Below are positions 1-7,192 of a DNA stretch of 64,000 bases, piece by piece; within the stretch, counting starts at the first letter, position 1; each line of letters opens with the position of its first letter. This stretch comes from Sphingomonadales bacterium (GTDB taxonomy: Bacteria; Pseudomonadota; Alphaproteobacteria; Sphingomonadales; Sphingomonadaceae). The stretch covers positions 1 through 64,000 of the forward strand of contig JAIXYT010000001.1 in assembly GCA_027490095.1 (NCBI GenBank), read 5' to 3'. The notes below the pieces were generated by a model that did not search any database, had not been told where the DNA came from, and saw nothing but the letters and a program-made list of their open reading frames with translations. A program made the translations under genes and the position numbers.

Positions 1-840
1 AACCCCAGCTATCCCATCCACACCTTCGGCTTCATCCTCGCGGGCGCCACCATCCGCGCCGTGCCCACCACGCCCGACGAGCGCTATTTCGACAGCCTCG
101 ACCGCGCGATGCGCTTTACCGTGCCGAGGCCCTCGGTGCTGGTGGTGAACTACCCCTCCAACCCCACGGCCGAGACCGTAGAGCTCCCCTTCTACGAACG
201 CCTTGTTGCCTGGGCGCGCGAGAACAAGGTCTGGATCCTCTCCGACCTTGCCTATTCCGAGCTCTATTTCGACGGCAAACCCACCCGCTCAATCCTGGAA
301 GTTCCGGGCGCGAAGGACGTCGCGATCGAGTTCACTTCGCTGTCGAAAACCTATTCCATGGCTGGCTGGCGCGTCGGCTTTGCGGTCGGCAACCGCAAGC
401 TCATCGCCGCCATGACGCGCGTGAAGAGCTACCTCGATTACGGGGCCTTCACCCCCATCCAGGCCGCCGCCTGCGCGGCGTTGAACGGCCCGCAGGACAT
501 CGTCGAAGCCAACCGCCAGCTCTACCACAAGCGCCGCGACGTGCTGGTGGAGGCCTTCGGCCGCGCCGGCTGGGAGATCCCGAGCCCGCGCGCCTCCATG
601 TTCGCTTGGGCACCCCTCCCGCCGGCGTTGATGCATCTGGGCTCGCTCGAGTTCTCGAAGCAACTCCTCACCCATGCCGGTGTGGCCGTGGCGCCGGGCG
701 TCGGCTATGGCGAGGAAGGTGAGGGCTTCGTTCGCATCGCGATGGTCGAAAACGAACAACGTCTCCGCCAGGCCGCCCGCAACGTGCGCAAGTACCTGCA
801 ATCGATGGGTGTCAACACGCCGTCGCAAGCCAGCGTCTGA
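1..840 (+). CDS. alaC: Alanine transaminase AlaC-like, class I/II aminotransferase (5' end outside window)
   Basis: PLP-dependent aminotransferase that interconverts pyruvate and alanine using glutamate; cytosolic. The frame is open from the first base, so the start lies outside the window and 279 C-terminal residues are visible, against about 410 in Escherichia coli AlaC. Visible hallmarks are NPSYPIH at the cut end, NYPSNPTA, the DLAY cofactor-contact motif and the PLP lysine in SLSKTYSMAGWR (Lys codon at 346-348). From memory, the similarity to AlaC is strong along the whole visible part, including KSYLDYG and the late ENEQRLRQA. LL-diaminopimelate aminotransferase is a related family and the main alternative. 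The gene converges with the NTF2-like gene across 147 bp that contain a hairpin. Confidence 0.85.
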   Translation, partial: NPSYPIHTFGFILAGATIRAVPTTPDERYFDSLDRAMRFTVPRPSVLVVNYPSNPTAETVELPFYERLVAWARENKVWILSDLAYSELYFDGKPTRSILEVPGAKDVAIEFTSLSKTYSMAGWRVGFAVGNRKLIAAMTRVKSYLDYGAFTPIQAAACAALNGPQDIVEANRQLYHKRRDVLVEAFGRAGWEIPSPRASMFAWAPLPPALMHLGSLEFSKQLLTHAGVAVAPGVGYGEEGEGFVRIAMVENEQRLRQAARNVRKYLQSMGVNTPSQASV

Positions 841-850
841 AGCGAACCAC

Positions 851-869
851 GAAGGGGCTCTGCCCCTTC
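851..869. terminator. Hairpin after alaC
   Basis: A perfect 8-bp stem (GAAGGGGC / GCCCCTTC) with a TCT loop begins 11 bases after the alaC stop. There is no clear U-tract, so intrinsic termination is plausible but not certain. It lies between two convergent genes and could serve both. Confidence 0.5.
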
Positions 870-987
870 ACTCCGGCAGGGAAATGATTTCTCTGCACCC
901 TTCAACGCGCGACGTCGCGATCACGCTGTGACGTCTCAGCACCAATGGCCGAAGCCGGCCGTCTGAATGGCGACAGCCGGCTCCCCC

Positions 988-1374
988 TCACGATACCTGC
1001 AGCACCGCGGAGTCGAAGATGATGTGTTCCTCGATCGCCATACCTGCGCGCAGGCGGAAGCGATCGACCCCGCGATAGGTGCGGGGTTCGCCGGCGATGT
1101 GGACCGTGGTTTCCCAGTAGATGTAAAGGCGGTCGCCGTCGCCAGCACAGTCGAGTGGGGTGACCTTCAGCCCCTCCATCGAATCCAGCATACTCTGCAT
1201 GACAGCGACATAGTCGGCGCCCGAGAAGGTGCCGGCGCCGGTAAAGTGGATGTGGGCGTCGGGCGCGATCAACTCGGCGACGCGGGTGCCGGAGGGGGCC
1301 GCCCAGAAGGACTGGAAGCGGCGGTAGAAGTCCTGGTGCTCGGCGCTGAGGGACGAAGTCGGGCTGTCGGTCAT
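988..1374 (-). CDS. SnoaL-like / nuclear transport factor 2 family protein
   Basis: Small 128-aa protein of the NTF2-like alpha+beta cone fold. The pattern is an N-terminal helix with FYRRFQSFW, then LIAPDAHIHFTGAG, and a C-terminal sheet with YIYWETTVHIAGEPR and GVDRFRLRAG. Members act as isomerases, hydrolases or ligand binders, so the substrate cannot be named. The ATG at 1374 is chosen because AAGGAG lies 7 bases upstream; the longer open frame reaches into the palindromic promoter and has no such site. It is divergent from the MarR gene and shares the 1396-1432 palindrome with it, so MarR repression is likely. Confidence 0.7.
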   Translation of the reverse strand: MTDSPTSSLSAEHQDFYRRFQSFWAAPSGTRVAELIAPDAHIHFTGAGTFSGADYVAVMQSMLDSMEGLKVTPLDCAGDGDRLYIYWETTVHIAGEPRTYRGVDRFRLRAGMAIEEHIIFDSAVLQVS

Positions 1375-1395
1375 GAGGTGCTCCTTCGGTCGGTA

Positions 1396-1432
1396 TTGAC
1401 GGAATATGTGCGCGACGCACATATTCCGTCAA
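1396..1432. promoter_or_regulatory. 37-bp palindrome: likely MarR operator containing two symmetric promoters
   Basis: Two perfect 17-bp arms flank a 3-base centre at 1413-1415. Each arm starts with TTGACG, which reads as a -35 box. Seventeen bases later each strand shows ACATAT as a possible -10 box, so the palindrome appears to encode the same promoter on both strands. The plus copy would serve the MarR gene and the minus copy the NTF2-like gene. Divergent genes with a shared palindrome are the usual MarR arrangement. Binding is inferred. Confidence 0.65.
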
Positions 1433-1437
1433 GTTGA

Positions 1438-1460
1438 AAAATGTGAGGCGCGCACATATT
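1438..1460. promoter_or_regulatory. Second, weaker MarR-type operator copy
   Basis: The arms 1438-1445 and 1453-1460 form an inverted repeat with one mismatch. They repeat the core of the upstream palindrome (GTG, seven bases, CACATATT). The copy sits about 10 bases before the MarR start codon, so binding here could block its own transcript or its translation start. Confidence 0.45.
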
Positions 1461-1469
1461 ACTGTTGGC

Positions 1470-1985
1470 ATGATCGATCGCACTGCAAATCTCCTCGGCG
1501 CAGTCGGGCTCGCAGTGGCGGACCGGATTGAGCAGGTCGCTCGCTCAATCCTCAGCCATGCCGGTGAAACACCGGCGGCGGTGGCGGTGATCGGATACGG
1601 GCTCGGCCCGTCGAACGACCAGTTGCGGCGCATCCTGCGCCTCTCGCACCCGGGCGCAGTGCGGCTTGTCGACCGCCTTGTAGCCGACGGACTGGTGGAG
1701 CGCCGCCCGGGCCGGGACCGGCGCGCGATTGCGTTGCACCTCACGGCGCGCGGGATGGCCTTGCGCGAAGAGCTGATGCAGGGGCGCCTCGCAGCCATCC
1801 GGCCGCTCCTCGTACCGCTGTCGGCAGCCGAGCGGGACGCCTTGGGTGCGCTTCTGCACCGGCTGCTGGCGACGATGGACACCACCGACCTCGACCGCTG
1901 CACCATCTGCCGCCTCTGCGACGGCCGCGTTTGCACCGACTGCCCGATCCCCGCCGACTTCCGGAGCGAGGCCGCAACGGCTTAG
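1470..1985 (+). CDS. MarR-family transcriptional regulator with C-terminal cysteine cluster
   Basis: 171-aa winged-helix regulator. The DNA-binding core runs from SNDQLRRILRLSHPGAVRLV through the recognition helix to the wing (VERRPGRDRRAIALHLTARG); flanking helices would form the dimer interface. The last 30 residues carry five cysteines, C144-x2-C147-x2-C150-x4-C155-x2-C158, a layout suited to metal binding or redox sensing. The start at 1470 is preferred over an upstream TTG that would fall in the second operator; no good ribosome site is visible. It is divergent from the NTF2-like gene, the likely target. Ligand unknown. Confidence 0.8.
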   Translation: MIDRTANLLGAVGLAVADRIEQVARSILSHAGETPAAVAVIGYGLGPSNDQLRRILRLSHPGAVRLVDRLVADGLVERRPGRDRRAIALHLTARGMALREELMQGRLAAIRPLLVPLSAAERDALGALLHRLLATMDTTDLDRCTICRLCDGRVCTDCPIPADFRSEAATA

Positions 1986-2065
1986 CCACCCGTCGGCCCT
2001 TTTTCCCTTCCAACCCCGGCACCCCCTGCGCTACCGCCAACTGACGCAACCGAAGGGCAAACCGC

Positions 2066-2329
2066 ATGGCATCCAGCATCATCGGCACCATCATCATCGG
2101 CTTTCTCGCCGGGCTTCTGGCGCGGTTCTTTGCGTCGGATCCGCGCAACCCGTCGGGATGCTTGCTCACGACCATACTTGGCGTTGCGGGCGCGGCGCTG
2201 TTCACATGGTTGGGGCAGCAGATCGGCTGGTACAAGGCGGGGGACCAGGCGGGATTCATCGGCGCGGTTTTGGGCGCGGTGATCGTGCTGCTGATCTGGC
2301 GCGCGTTCGCGTCGGCGCGGAAGGGCTGA
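2066..2329 (+). CDS. GlsB/YeaQ/YmgE-family small membrane protein
   Basis: 87-aa protein of the transglycosylase-associated / YeaQ family. It starts with the family's glycine-rich first helix (SSIIGTIIIGFLAGLLAR). A short polar stretch with NPSGC follows, then helices TTILGVAGAALFTWLG and GAVLGAVIVLLIWRAF. These are inner-membrane proteins of unknown biochemistry, often linked to general stress. Length is typical for the family. It stands alone, convergent with rlmN 3 bases downstream. Confidence 0.8.
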   Translation: MASSIIGTIIIGFLAGLLARFFASDPRNPSGCLLTTILGVAGAALFTWLGQQIGWYKAGDQAGFIGAVLGAVIVLLIWRAFASARKG

Positions 2330-2332
2330 CGC

Positions 2333-3532
2333 TTACCCGAGGGCGGCCAGCTTCTCCTCCGCCCGACGGTCCAGCTCGGCACGGCTGAGCTTTTCGGAGC
2401 TGCTCTTGAGCTGCCCGCAGGCTGCCATGATGTCCCGCCCGCGGGGGCGGCGGATGGGGGCCGAGATGCCGGCGCGGTAGACGATGTCGGAGAAGCGCTG
2501 AACCTGAACTTCGTCGGACGTGTCGTAGGGCGCGCCGGGCCAGGGGTTCCACGGGATCAGATTCACCTTGGCGGGCAGCTTGTATTGCTTGATCAGGCGG
2601 ACGAGCTCGTGCGCGTCCTCGTCGCGGTCGTTCTTGCCCTTCAGCATCACATATTCGAAGGTGATGCGCCGGGCGTTGTTGGCGCCGGGGTATTCCGCGC
2701 AGGCCTGCAGCAGCTCGTCGATCCCGTATTTGCGGTTGAGTGGCACAATCTCGTCGCGGATTTCCTTGGTGACGGCATGGAGGGAGACAGCGAGATTCAC
2801 CCCGATCTCCTCGCCGGCGCGGGCCATCATGGGGACCACGCCACTGGTGGAAAGCGTGATGCGGCGCTTGGAGAGGGCGAGGCCGTCGCCGTCCATCACG
2901 ATCTTCAGCGCGTCGCGGACATTGTCGAAATGGTAGAGCGGTTCGCCCATGCCCATCATCACGATGTTGGTGAGGAGGCGTCCCTCCGGCGAGCTCGGCC
3001 ATTCGCCGAGGCTGTCGCGCGCGAGCATCACCTGGCCGACGATCTCGGCGGCGGTGAGGTTGCGCACCAGCTTCATCGTGCCGGTGAAGCAGAAGCGGCA
3101 GTTGAGCGTGCAGCCCACCTGGCTGGAGACGCAGAGCGTCCCCCGGTCGGCATCGGGGATGAAGACCATCTCATACTCTTCGCCGGCCGAGCGGAGCAGC
3201 CATTTGCGGGTGCCGTCGGTCGACACATGGGCCTCGATCACCTCGGGGCGGCCGACGACGAACTGCGCCTCCAGGCCTTCGCGCAGCGGCTTCGACAGGT
3301 CGGACATCTGGGCGAAGTCGGTGACGCCGCGATTGTAGATCCAGCCCCAGATCTGCTTGGCGCGCATGCGGGCTTGCTTCGGCTCGACAAGGCCGGCCGC
3401 GAGCAGGGCTTCGCCGATCGCCGCCTTCGACAGGCCGACGAGGTCCGTGCGGCCGTCGGGCCGGGAAACGGGAGCGCGCGGCACGGCAACCGGATCGGTG
3501 CCGCCCGCAATGGGCATGAGGGTCGTATCCAT
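2333..3532 (-). CDS. rlmN: 23S rRNA (adenine2503-C2)-methyltransferase RlmN (dual tRNA A37)
   Basis: Radical-SAM methyltransferase that makes m2A2503 in 23S rRNA and m2A37 in some tRNAs; cytosolic. The 399-aa product has the SAM/4Fe-4S motif CxxxCxxC (CTLNCRFC near residue 140). It also has GMGEPL (in [14 protein letters not shown]), the [10 protein letters not shown] segment and the C-terminal catalytic cysteine in DIMAACGQL near residue 370. The N-terminal region ([18 protein letters not shown]) matches the accessory helical domain. The ATG at 3532 is chosen because [11 protein letters not shown] resembles the usual sphingomonad N-terminus as I recall it; an ATG five codons upstream is the alternative. 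Confidence 0.93.
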   Translation of the reverse strand: MDTTLMPIAGGTDPVAVPRAPVSRPDGRTDLVGLSKAAIGEALLAAGLVEPKQARMRAKQIWGWIYNRGVTDFAQMSDLSKPLREGLEAQFVVGRPEVIEAHVSTDGTRKWLLRSAGEEYEMVFIPDADRGTLCVSSQVGCTLNCRFCFTGTMKLVRNLTAAEIVGQVMLARDSLGEWPSSPEGRLLTNIVMMGMGEPLYHFDNVRDALKIVMDGDGLALSKRRITLSTSGVVPMMARAGEEIGVNLAVSLHAVTKEIRDEIVPLNRKYGIDELLQACAEYPGANNARRITFEYVMLKGKNDRDEDAHELVRLIKQYKLPAKVNLIPWNPWPGAPYDTSDEVQVQRFSDIVYRAGISAPIRRPRGRDIMAACGQLKSSSEKLSRAELDRRAEEKLAALG

Positions 3533-3674
3533 GGAGCGGCCGCCCATAGCGCAAGTGGGCGGAAAGCGAAATGGCGCGCGTTACACTGGTTAACTGGGGC
3601 CGCGACGGCACTTGTGGCAGGTGAACCTGGATGGGTTGGCATGCTGGTGGCAGCCCGCAAGGGTCGGAAACCTT

Positions 3675-3749
3675 ATGCTGAAGTTCCTCATGGGCCTGTC
3701 GAGCCTGCTTGGCGCCCTCATCATGGCCATCCCGCCGGTCGGCGGGTGA
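3675..3749 (+). CDS. Possible 24-aa hydrophobic peptide
   Basis: An ATG frame encodes MLKFLMGLSSLLGALIMAI followed by PPVGG and a TGA stop. The peptide is almost entirely hydrophobic and could form one membrane helix. AAGGG lies 11 bases upstream of the ATG, which is a rather long spacing. No homologue is known to me and the frame could be chance; conservation in relatives would decide. Confidence 0.2.
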   Translation: MLKFLMGLSSLLGALIMAIPPVGG

Positions 3750-3788
3750 CGGGTCCCAGGGCTGTCTGGGATCGGCCGCGCCGACGGG

Positions 3789-3826
3789 TGTGGGGCTGCC
3801 CTCGGGTCACGGAGGCAGCCCCCACA
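3789..3826. terminator. Hairpin downstream of the PEP-CTERM gene
   Basis: A 12-bp stem with one bulged base (arms 3789-3800 and 3814-3826) and a 13-base loop lies 15 bases past the stop of the minus-strand PEP-CTERM gene. No U-tract follows, so its efficiency as a terminator is uncertain. Confidence 0.45.
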
Positions 3827-3841
3827 GGCCATCCGCGCCAA

Positions 3842-4474
3842 TCAGGCCGAGTGCTGCTGGAACCCGGCCCTGCGGCGGGCGGCGAGGCCGACGAGGCCGA
3901 ACCCGGCTATCAGCATCGCCCATGCGGACGGTTCAGGGACGACCGAGACCCGGATCAGAAGATCGTCGTGGTTGTCGTCAGGTCCGGCCCCTGTGTCGTC
4001 GAAGCCCAGATACAGCACCCTGCTGCTGTAGGTGCCCGTGTTGGACGTGAAGCCTTTGGGCAGAAAGATGCCGAACTGCTGTGTTCCGACGCCGTAGCTG
4101 GTCGCATCCGGCCGCTGGAACAGCCAGTCCGTGATTGCACCGGCCGCATAGGATTGGGTTCCGATCAGCTGGTCGGCGCTCCATGCCGCGTTTCCGCTCG
4201 TCGACGTGAACGTCAGCGATGATGTCTTAAACGAATTGTTGAAACTGGCTTCGCGAGCAAGAAATTCGAACTTGAGCCTGGACGCGTTGGACAGCGACAC
4301 GGCCGCACCTACATCCGTCCAGTCGACCAGCCCGATCCCGTTCAGGTTGCCCTTGAAATCATTGATTGCGGGTATCGGCGAGACTGTTCCGATCTTGACG
4401 TCCAGGGTCGTTGCTGCCGCGGCCGGCGCCGCGCCCCCCATCAGAACCGCTGCCAAGAACATCGCGCGAATCAT
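3842..4474 (-). CDS. PEP-CTERM sorting domain-containing exported protein
   Basis: 210-aa secreted protein. It has a cleavable signal peptide (MIRAMFLAAVLMGGAAPAAA) and a middle part rich in Ser/Thr/Gly, rather like a beta-sandwich. The sorting tail is VPEPSAWAML, a hydrophobic helix (IAGFGLVGLAA) and a basic end (RRR). Such tails are processed by an exosortase, usually in strains that make exopolysaccharide; no exosortase gene is in the window. The ATG at 4474 follows GGAGGAG, which decides it over the longer open frame. The role of the body of the protein is unknown. Confidence 0.85.
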   Translation of the reverse strand: MIRAMFLAAVLMGGAAPAAAATTLDVKIGTVSPIPAINDFKGNLNGIGLVDWTDVGAAVSLSNASRLKFEFLAREASFNNSFKTSSLTFTSTSGNAAWSADQLIGTQSYAAGAITDWLFQRPDATSYGVGTQQFGIFLPKGFTSNTGTYSSRVLYLGFDDTGAGPDDNHDDLLIRVSVVPEPSAWAMLIAGFGLVGLAARRRAGFQQHSA

Positions 4475-4642
4475 GAGACCTCTCCTCCAAAAGGACTTAT
4501 GAAATCGACCAGAATTGGCTTGATGCCCGTTGTTTGCCCCCAATCTGCAATCTAGCCTAAATGGGCGGGATTGTGAACGAACATTAAACGGCTGCGCGTC
4601 GGTTTCGTGGTTAACTGTCTGTCCGACAGGGGCGCCTGTTCT

Positions 4643-5287
4643 TCAGGCTGCGCGGGGGCCTTCGGCACCGGTCCCAAGATGGAGGGCCACTTCGGCGCCT
4701 CCGGCGATTCGCAGAACGGAGCCCTGGGGCACATCTGCCGCGATCGGGACATCGTGATACCGACGCCCGCCCACCAGCAGGCCGCGCAGCACGCGGGCTG
4801 TCATGCCATGGCTGATCACAAGAGCCGGGCCCTCGCCGGCGTCGGCCAGCCAGTCCGTCAGGCGTGCGGCAATGTCGCCATAATGCTCCCCGCCCGGGAT
4901 CGGCATGCGGAACAGCTTGTGCTCCATGTCGATGATCTCGCCTTCGGTCGCGATGATCTCGGCATAATCGCGGCCTGTCCAGCGCCCTACCTCGATCTCG
5001 CGCAGGCGGCGATCCGGCCGGACTTCGAAATAGGGGATACCCAGATGCTCGGCGACGATCGCCGCGGTCTGCAGGGTGCGTCCGGCGGGTGAGGCCCAGA
5101 GTGTCGGCAGGGGCTCGGCGCTCCGGGTAAAGTGTTGGGCGAGGGCCGCGCCCATGGCCTCGGCCTGGGTGATGCCGTCGCGCGTCAGGGGGGTGTGTGC
5201 CTCGTTGCCCTGCATGCGGCGGTGCCGGTTGAACACCGTTTCGGCGTGGCGGGCGAGATAGAGCGGCGTCGGCGCAATCACGGGCAT
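4643..5287 (-). CDS. Histidine phosphatase family protein (phosphoglycerate-mutase-like)
   Basis: 214-aa branch-1 histidine phosphatase. The phosphorylated histidine is in YLARHAET (His14), and the second catalytic set is seen in LWASPAGRTLQTA, REIEVGRWTG and VISHGMTARVLRG (late His). Members dephosphorylate sugar phosphates, alpha-ribazole phosphate or other small phosphoesters; the substrate is not evident. The ATG at 5287 is used because the longer frame would need a TTG four codons upstream. It is divergent from the CoA-transferase operon 58 bases away. Confidence 0.85.
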   Translation of the reverse strand: MPVIAPTPLYLARHAETVFNRHRRMQGNEAHTPLTRDGITQAEAMGAALAQHFTRSAEPLPTLWASPAGRTLQTAAIVAEHLGIPYFEVRPDRRLREIEVGRWTGRDYAEIIATEGEIIDMEHKLFRMPIPGGEHYGDIAARLTDWLADAGEGPALVISHGMTARVLRGLLVGGRRYHDVPIAADVPQGSVLRIAGGAEVALHLGTGAEGPRAA

Positions 5288-5345
5288 GGAAAGCGGCAAA
5301 GCTTGTCGCTAAGGCGGACGTCAAGCTCTTACTGCTGGAGGATAT

Positions 5346-6053
5346 GTGGCCAACAAGGTCTATTCCGATGCCGCGTCCGCGCTGAGCGGTCTGCTGTTCG
5401 ATGGCATGACGATCGTGTCCGGCGGGTTCGGCCTGTGCGGCATTCCGGAAAACAGCATCGCCGCCATCCGCGCCGCGGGCGTCAAGGACCTGACGGTTGT
5501 GTCCAACAATGCCGGCGTCGACGGCTTTGGGCTGGGCCTGCTGCTGGAGACGCGGCAGGTGAAGAAGATGATCTCCAGCTACGTCGGCGAGAACAAGGAG
5601 TTCGAGCGCCAGTATCTTTCGGGAGAACTGGAGCTGGAGTTCTGCCCGCAGGGCACGCTCGCCGAGCGGATGCGGGCCGGCGGCGCGGGCATCCCGGGTT
5701 TCTACACCCGCACCGGCGTCGGCACGCTGGTGGCCGAAGGCAAGGAGCACAAGGATTTCGACGGGGAAACCTTCATTCTGGAACGCGGGATCGTGGGCGA
5801 CCTCGCGATCGTGAAGGCCTGGAAGGCGGACCGGTTCGGCAACCTGGTGTTCCGCAAGACCGCGCGCAACTTCAACCCGATGGCGGCGACTGCCGGCAAG
5901 GTGACGGTCGCCGAAGTCGAGGAGATCGTCGAGGACGGCGCGCTCGAGCCCGACAGCATCCACACCCCCAGCGTGTTCGTGCAGCGCCTGTTCGTGGGCA
6001 ATTTCGAGAAGCGCATCGAGCAGCGCACCGTGCGCAAGCGGGAGATGGCGTGA
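5346..6053 (+). CDS. scoA: 3-oxoacid CoA-transferase subunit A
   Basis: Alpha subunit of a family I CoA-transferase (succinyl-CoA:3-ketoacid type) that activates acetoacetate or a similar ketoacid for use as acetyl-CoA; cytosolic heterodimer with the ScoB product. The 235-aa protein has the CoA-binding signature [13 protein letters not shown] near residue 27. [21 protein letters not shown] and [14 protein letters not shown] are typical of the subunit. The start is GTG at 5346 with GGAGG 5 bases upstream. Its TGA overlaps the GTG of the next gene, a membrane protein placed before scoB. Confidence 0.9.
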   Translation: MANKVYSDAASALSGLLFDGMTIVSGGFGLCGIPENSIAAIRAAGVKDLTVVSNNAGVDGFGLGLLLETRQVKKMISSYVGENKEFERQYLSGELELEFCPQGTLAERMRAGGAGIPGFYTRTGVGTLVAEGKEHKDFDGETFILERGIVGDLAIVKAWKADRFGNLVFRKTARNFNPMAATAGKVTVAEVEEIVEDGALEPDSIHTPSVFVQRLFVGNFEKRIEQRTVRKREMA

Positions 6054-6496
6054 GCATCGGCCGAACGCTTCTGATCGCGGGCGGCGGCCTCAGCCTTGCG
6101 GCTGCAGCGCTCCATGTGGCGGTCATCTTCGGCGGCCCTGACTGGTACCGCTTCTTCGGCGCTGGCGAGGCCATGGCCCGCGCTGCCGAGCGCGGCAGCT
6201 GGAAGCCGGTGGCCATCACGCTCGTGATTGCAGCTGGGCTGGCGATCTGGGCTGCCTATGCCTTTTCCGGCGCGGGGCTGATCCGGCGACTGCCTCTGCT
6301 GCGCACGGGCCTTGTCGTCATCAGCGCAATCTATCTGCTGCGCGCCCTCGTGCTCCCCCATGCCGTGATCTTCATGCCAGATGTGGTCACACCGTTCCTG
6401 ATCTGGACGTCGCTGATCGTACTGGCCTACGGCCTCGCCTATGCAGCCGGCACCTTCCTGCACTGGCCCGCACTTTCGCCGAAAGGAGCGAACTGA
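6050..6496 (+). CDS. Four-helix membrane protein between scoA and scoB
   Basis: 148-aa hydrophobic protein of unknown function. Four membrane helices are visible: [59 protein letters not shown] and [20 protein letters not shown]. Start GTG at 6050 overlaps the scoA stop (GTGA), and its TGA ends one base before the scoB ATG. Coupled translation with both CoA-transferase subunits is therefore likely. A role in ketoacid uptake or in membrane placement of the enzyme is possible but only inferred. The AAAGGAG upstream of scoB lies inside its last codons. Confidence 0.75.
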   Translation: MSIGRTLLIAGGGLSLAAAALHVAVIFGGPDWYRFFGAGEAMARAAERGSWKPVAITLVIAAGLAIWAAYAFSGAGLIRRLPLLRTGLVVISAIYLLRALVLPHAVIFMPDVVTPFLIWTSLIVLAYGLAYAAGTFLHWPALSPKGAN

Positions 6497-7132
6497 ATGC
6501 CCTGGACACGCGATGAAATGGCCCAGCGCGCGGCGCGCGAGCTGAAGGACGGCTTCTATGTGAACCTCGGCATCGGCATGCCGACGCTGGTGGCGAACCA
6601 CGCCGGCGACCTCGACATCACGCTCCAGTCCGAGAACGGGATGCTGGGGATGGGGCCGTTCCCGTGGGAGGGGGAGGAGGACGCCGACCTGATCAATGCC
6701 GGCAAGCAGACCGTCACCGAACTTCCCCGCACCGCCTATTTCTCGAGCGCGGACAGCTTCGCGATGATCCGCGGCGGGCACATGGACCTGTCGATCCTTG
6801 GCGCGATGGAAGTGGCCGAAAACGGCGACCTCGCCAACTGGATGGTGCCCGGCAAGATGGTGAAGGGCATGGGCGGCGCGATGGACCTGGTCGCCGGCAC
6901 GCCGCGCATTGTCGTCATGATGGAGCACACGGACAAGGCAGGGAACGCCAAGTTCGTGCCCCAGTGCACCCTGCCGCTGACGGGGCGCAACGTGGTCGAC
7001 GTGATCATCACCGATCTCGCCGTGTTCGAGCGGGCAGACCGCAAGGGCAGCCCCTTCCGGCTGGTCGAGATGGCGCCGGGCGTGGCGCTGGACGAAGTGA
7101 AGGCGAAGACGACCGCCCGCTTCGAAAGCTGA
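6497..7132 (+). CDS. scoB: 3-oxoacid CoA-transferase subunit B
   Basis: Beta subunit of the same CoA-transferase, 211 aa. The catalytic glutamate that forms the gamma-glutamyl-CoA thioester is in the [10 protein letters not shown] motif near residue 50. [11 protein letters not shown] and [14 protein letters not shown] are further family signatures. AAAGGAG sits 8 bases before the ATG, within the preceding membrane-protein gene. Length is normal. Together with scoA it would turn acetoacetate plus succinyl-CoA into acetoacetyl-CoA plus succinate. Confidence 0.92.
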   Translation: MPWTRDEMAQRAARELKDGFYVNLGIGMPTLVANHAGDLDITLQSENGMLGMGPFPWEGEEDADLINAGKQTVTELPRTAYFSSADSFAMIRGGHMDLSILGAMEVAENGDLANWMVPGKMVKGMGGAMDLVAGTPRIVVMMEHTDKAGNAKFVPQCTLPLTGRNVVDVIITDLAVFERADRKGSPFRLVEMAPGVALDEVKAKTTARFES

Positions 7133-7192
7133 GGCTTGGCCTCCCTTGCCCTGCGGCCTAGGGTCTGCCGAAACCGGGTCAGGGAGTTACGG

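Larger units (their letters stand above)
3533..3841. other. 309-bp intergenic region without a firm gene
   Basis: It lies between the rlmN start and the end of the PEP-CTERM gene. It should hold the rlmN promoter; a TGGTTAACTGG motif near 3587 is the main AT-rich spot. It also contains a possible 24-codon hydrophobic ORF (3675-3749) and a terminator-like hairpin (3789-3826). Nothing else is recognisable. Confidence 0.6.

Noticed and set aside
2585-4222. A 545-codon plus-strand frame running across the rlmN gene
   Set aside because: It is antisense to rlmN, whose radical-SAM motifs are clear. High GC keeps stop codons rare in antisense frames, and the frame has no recognisable motif.
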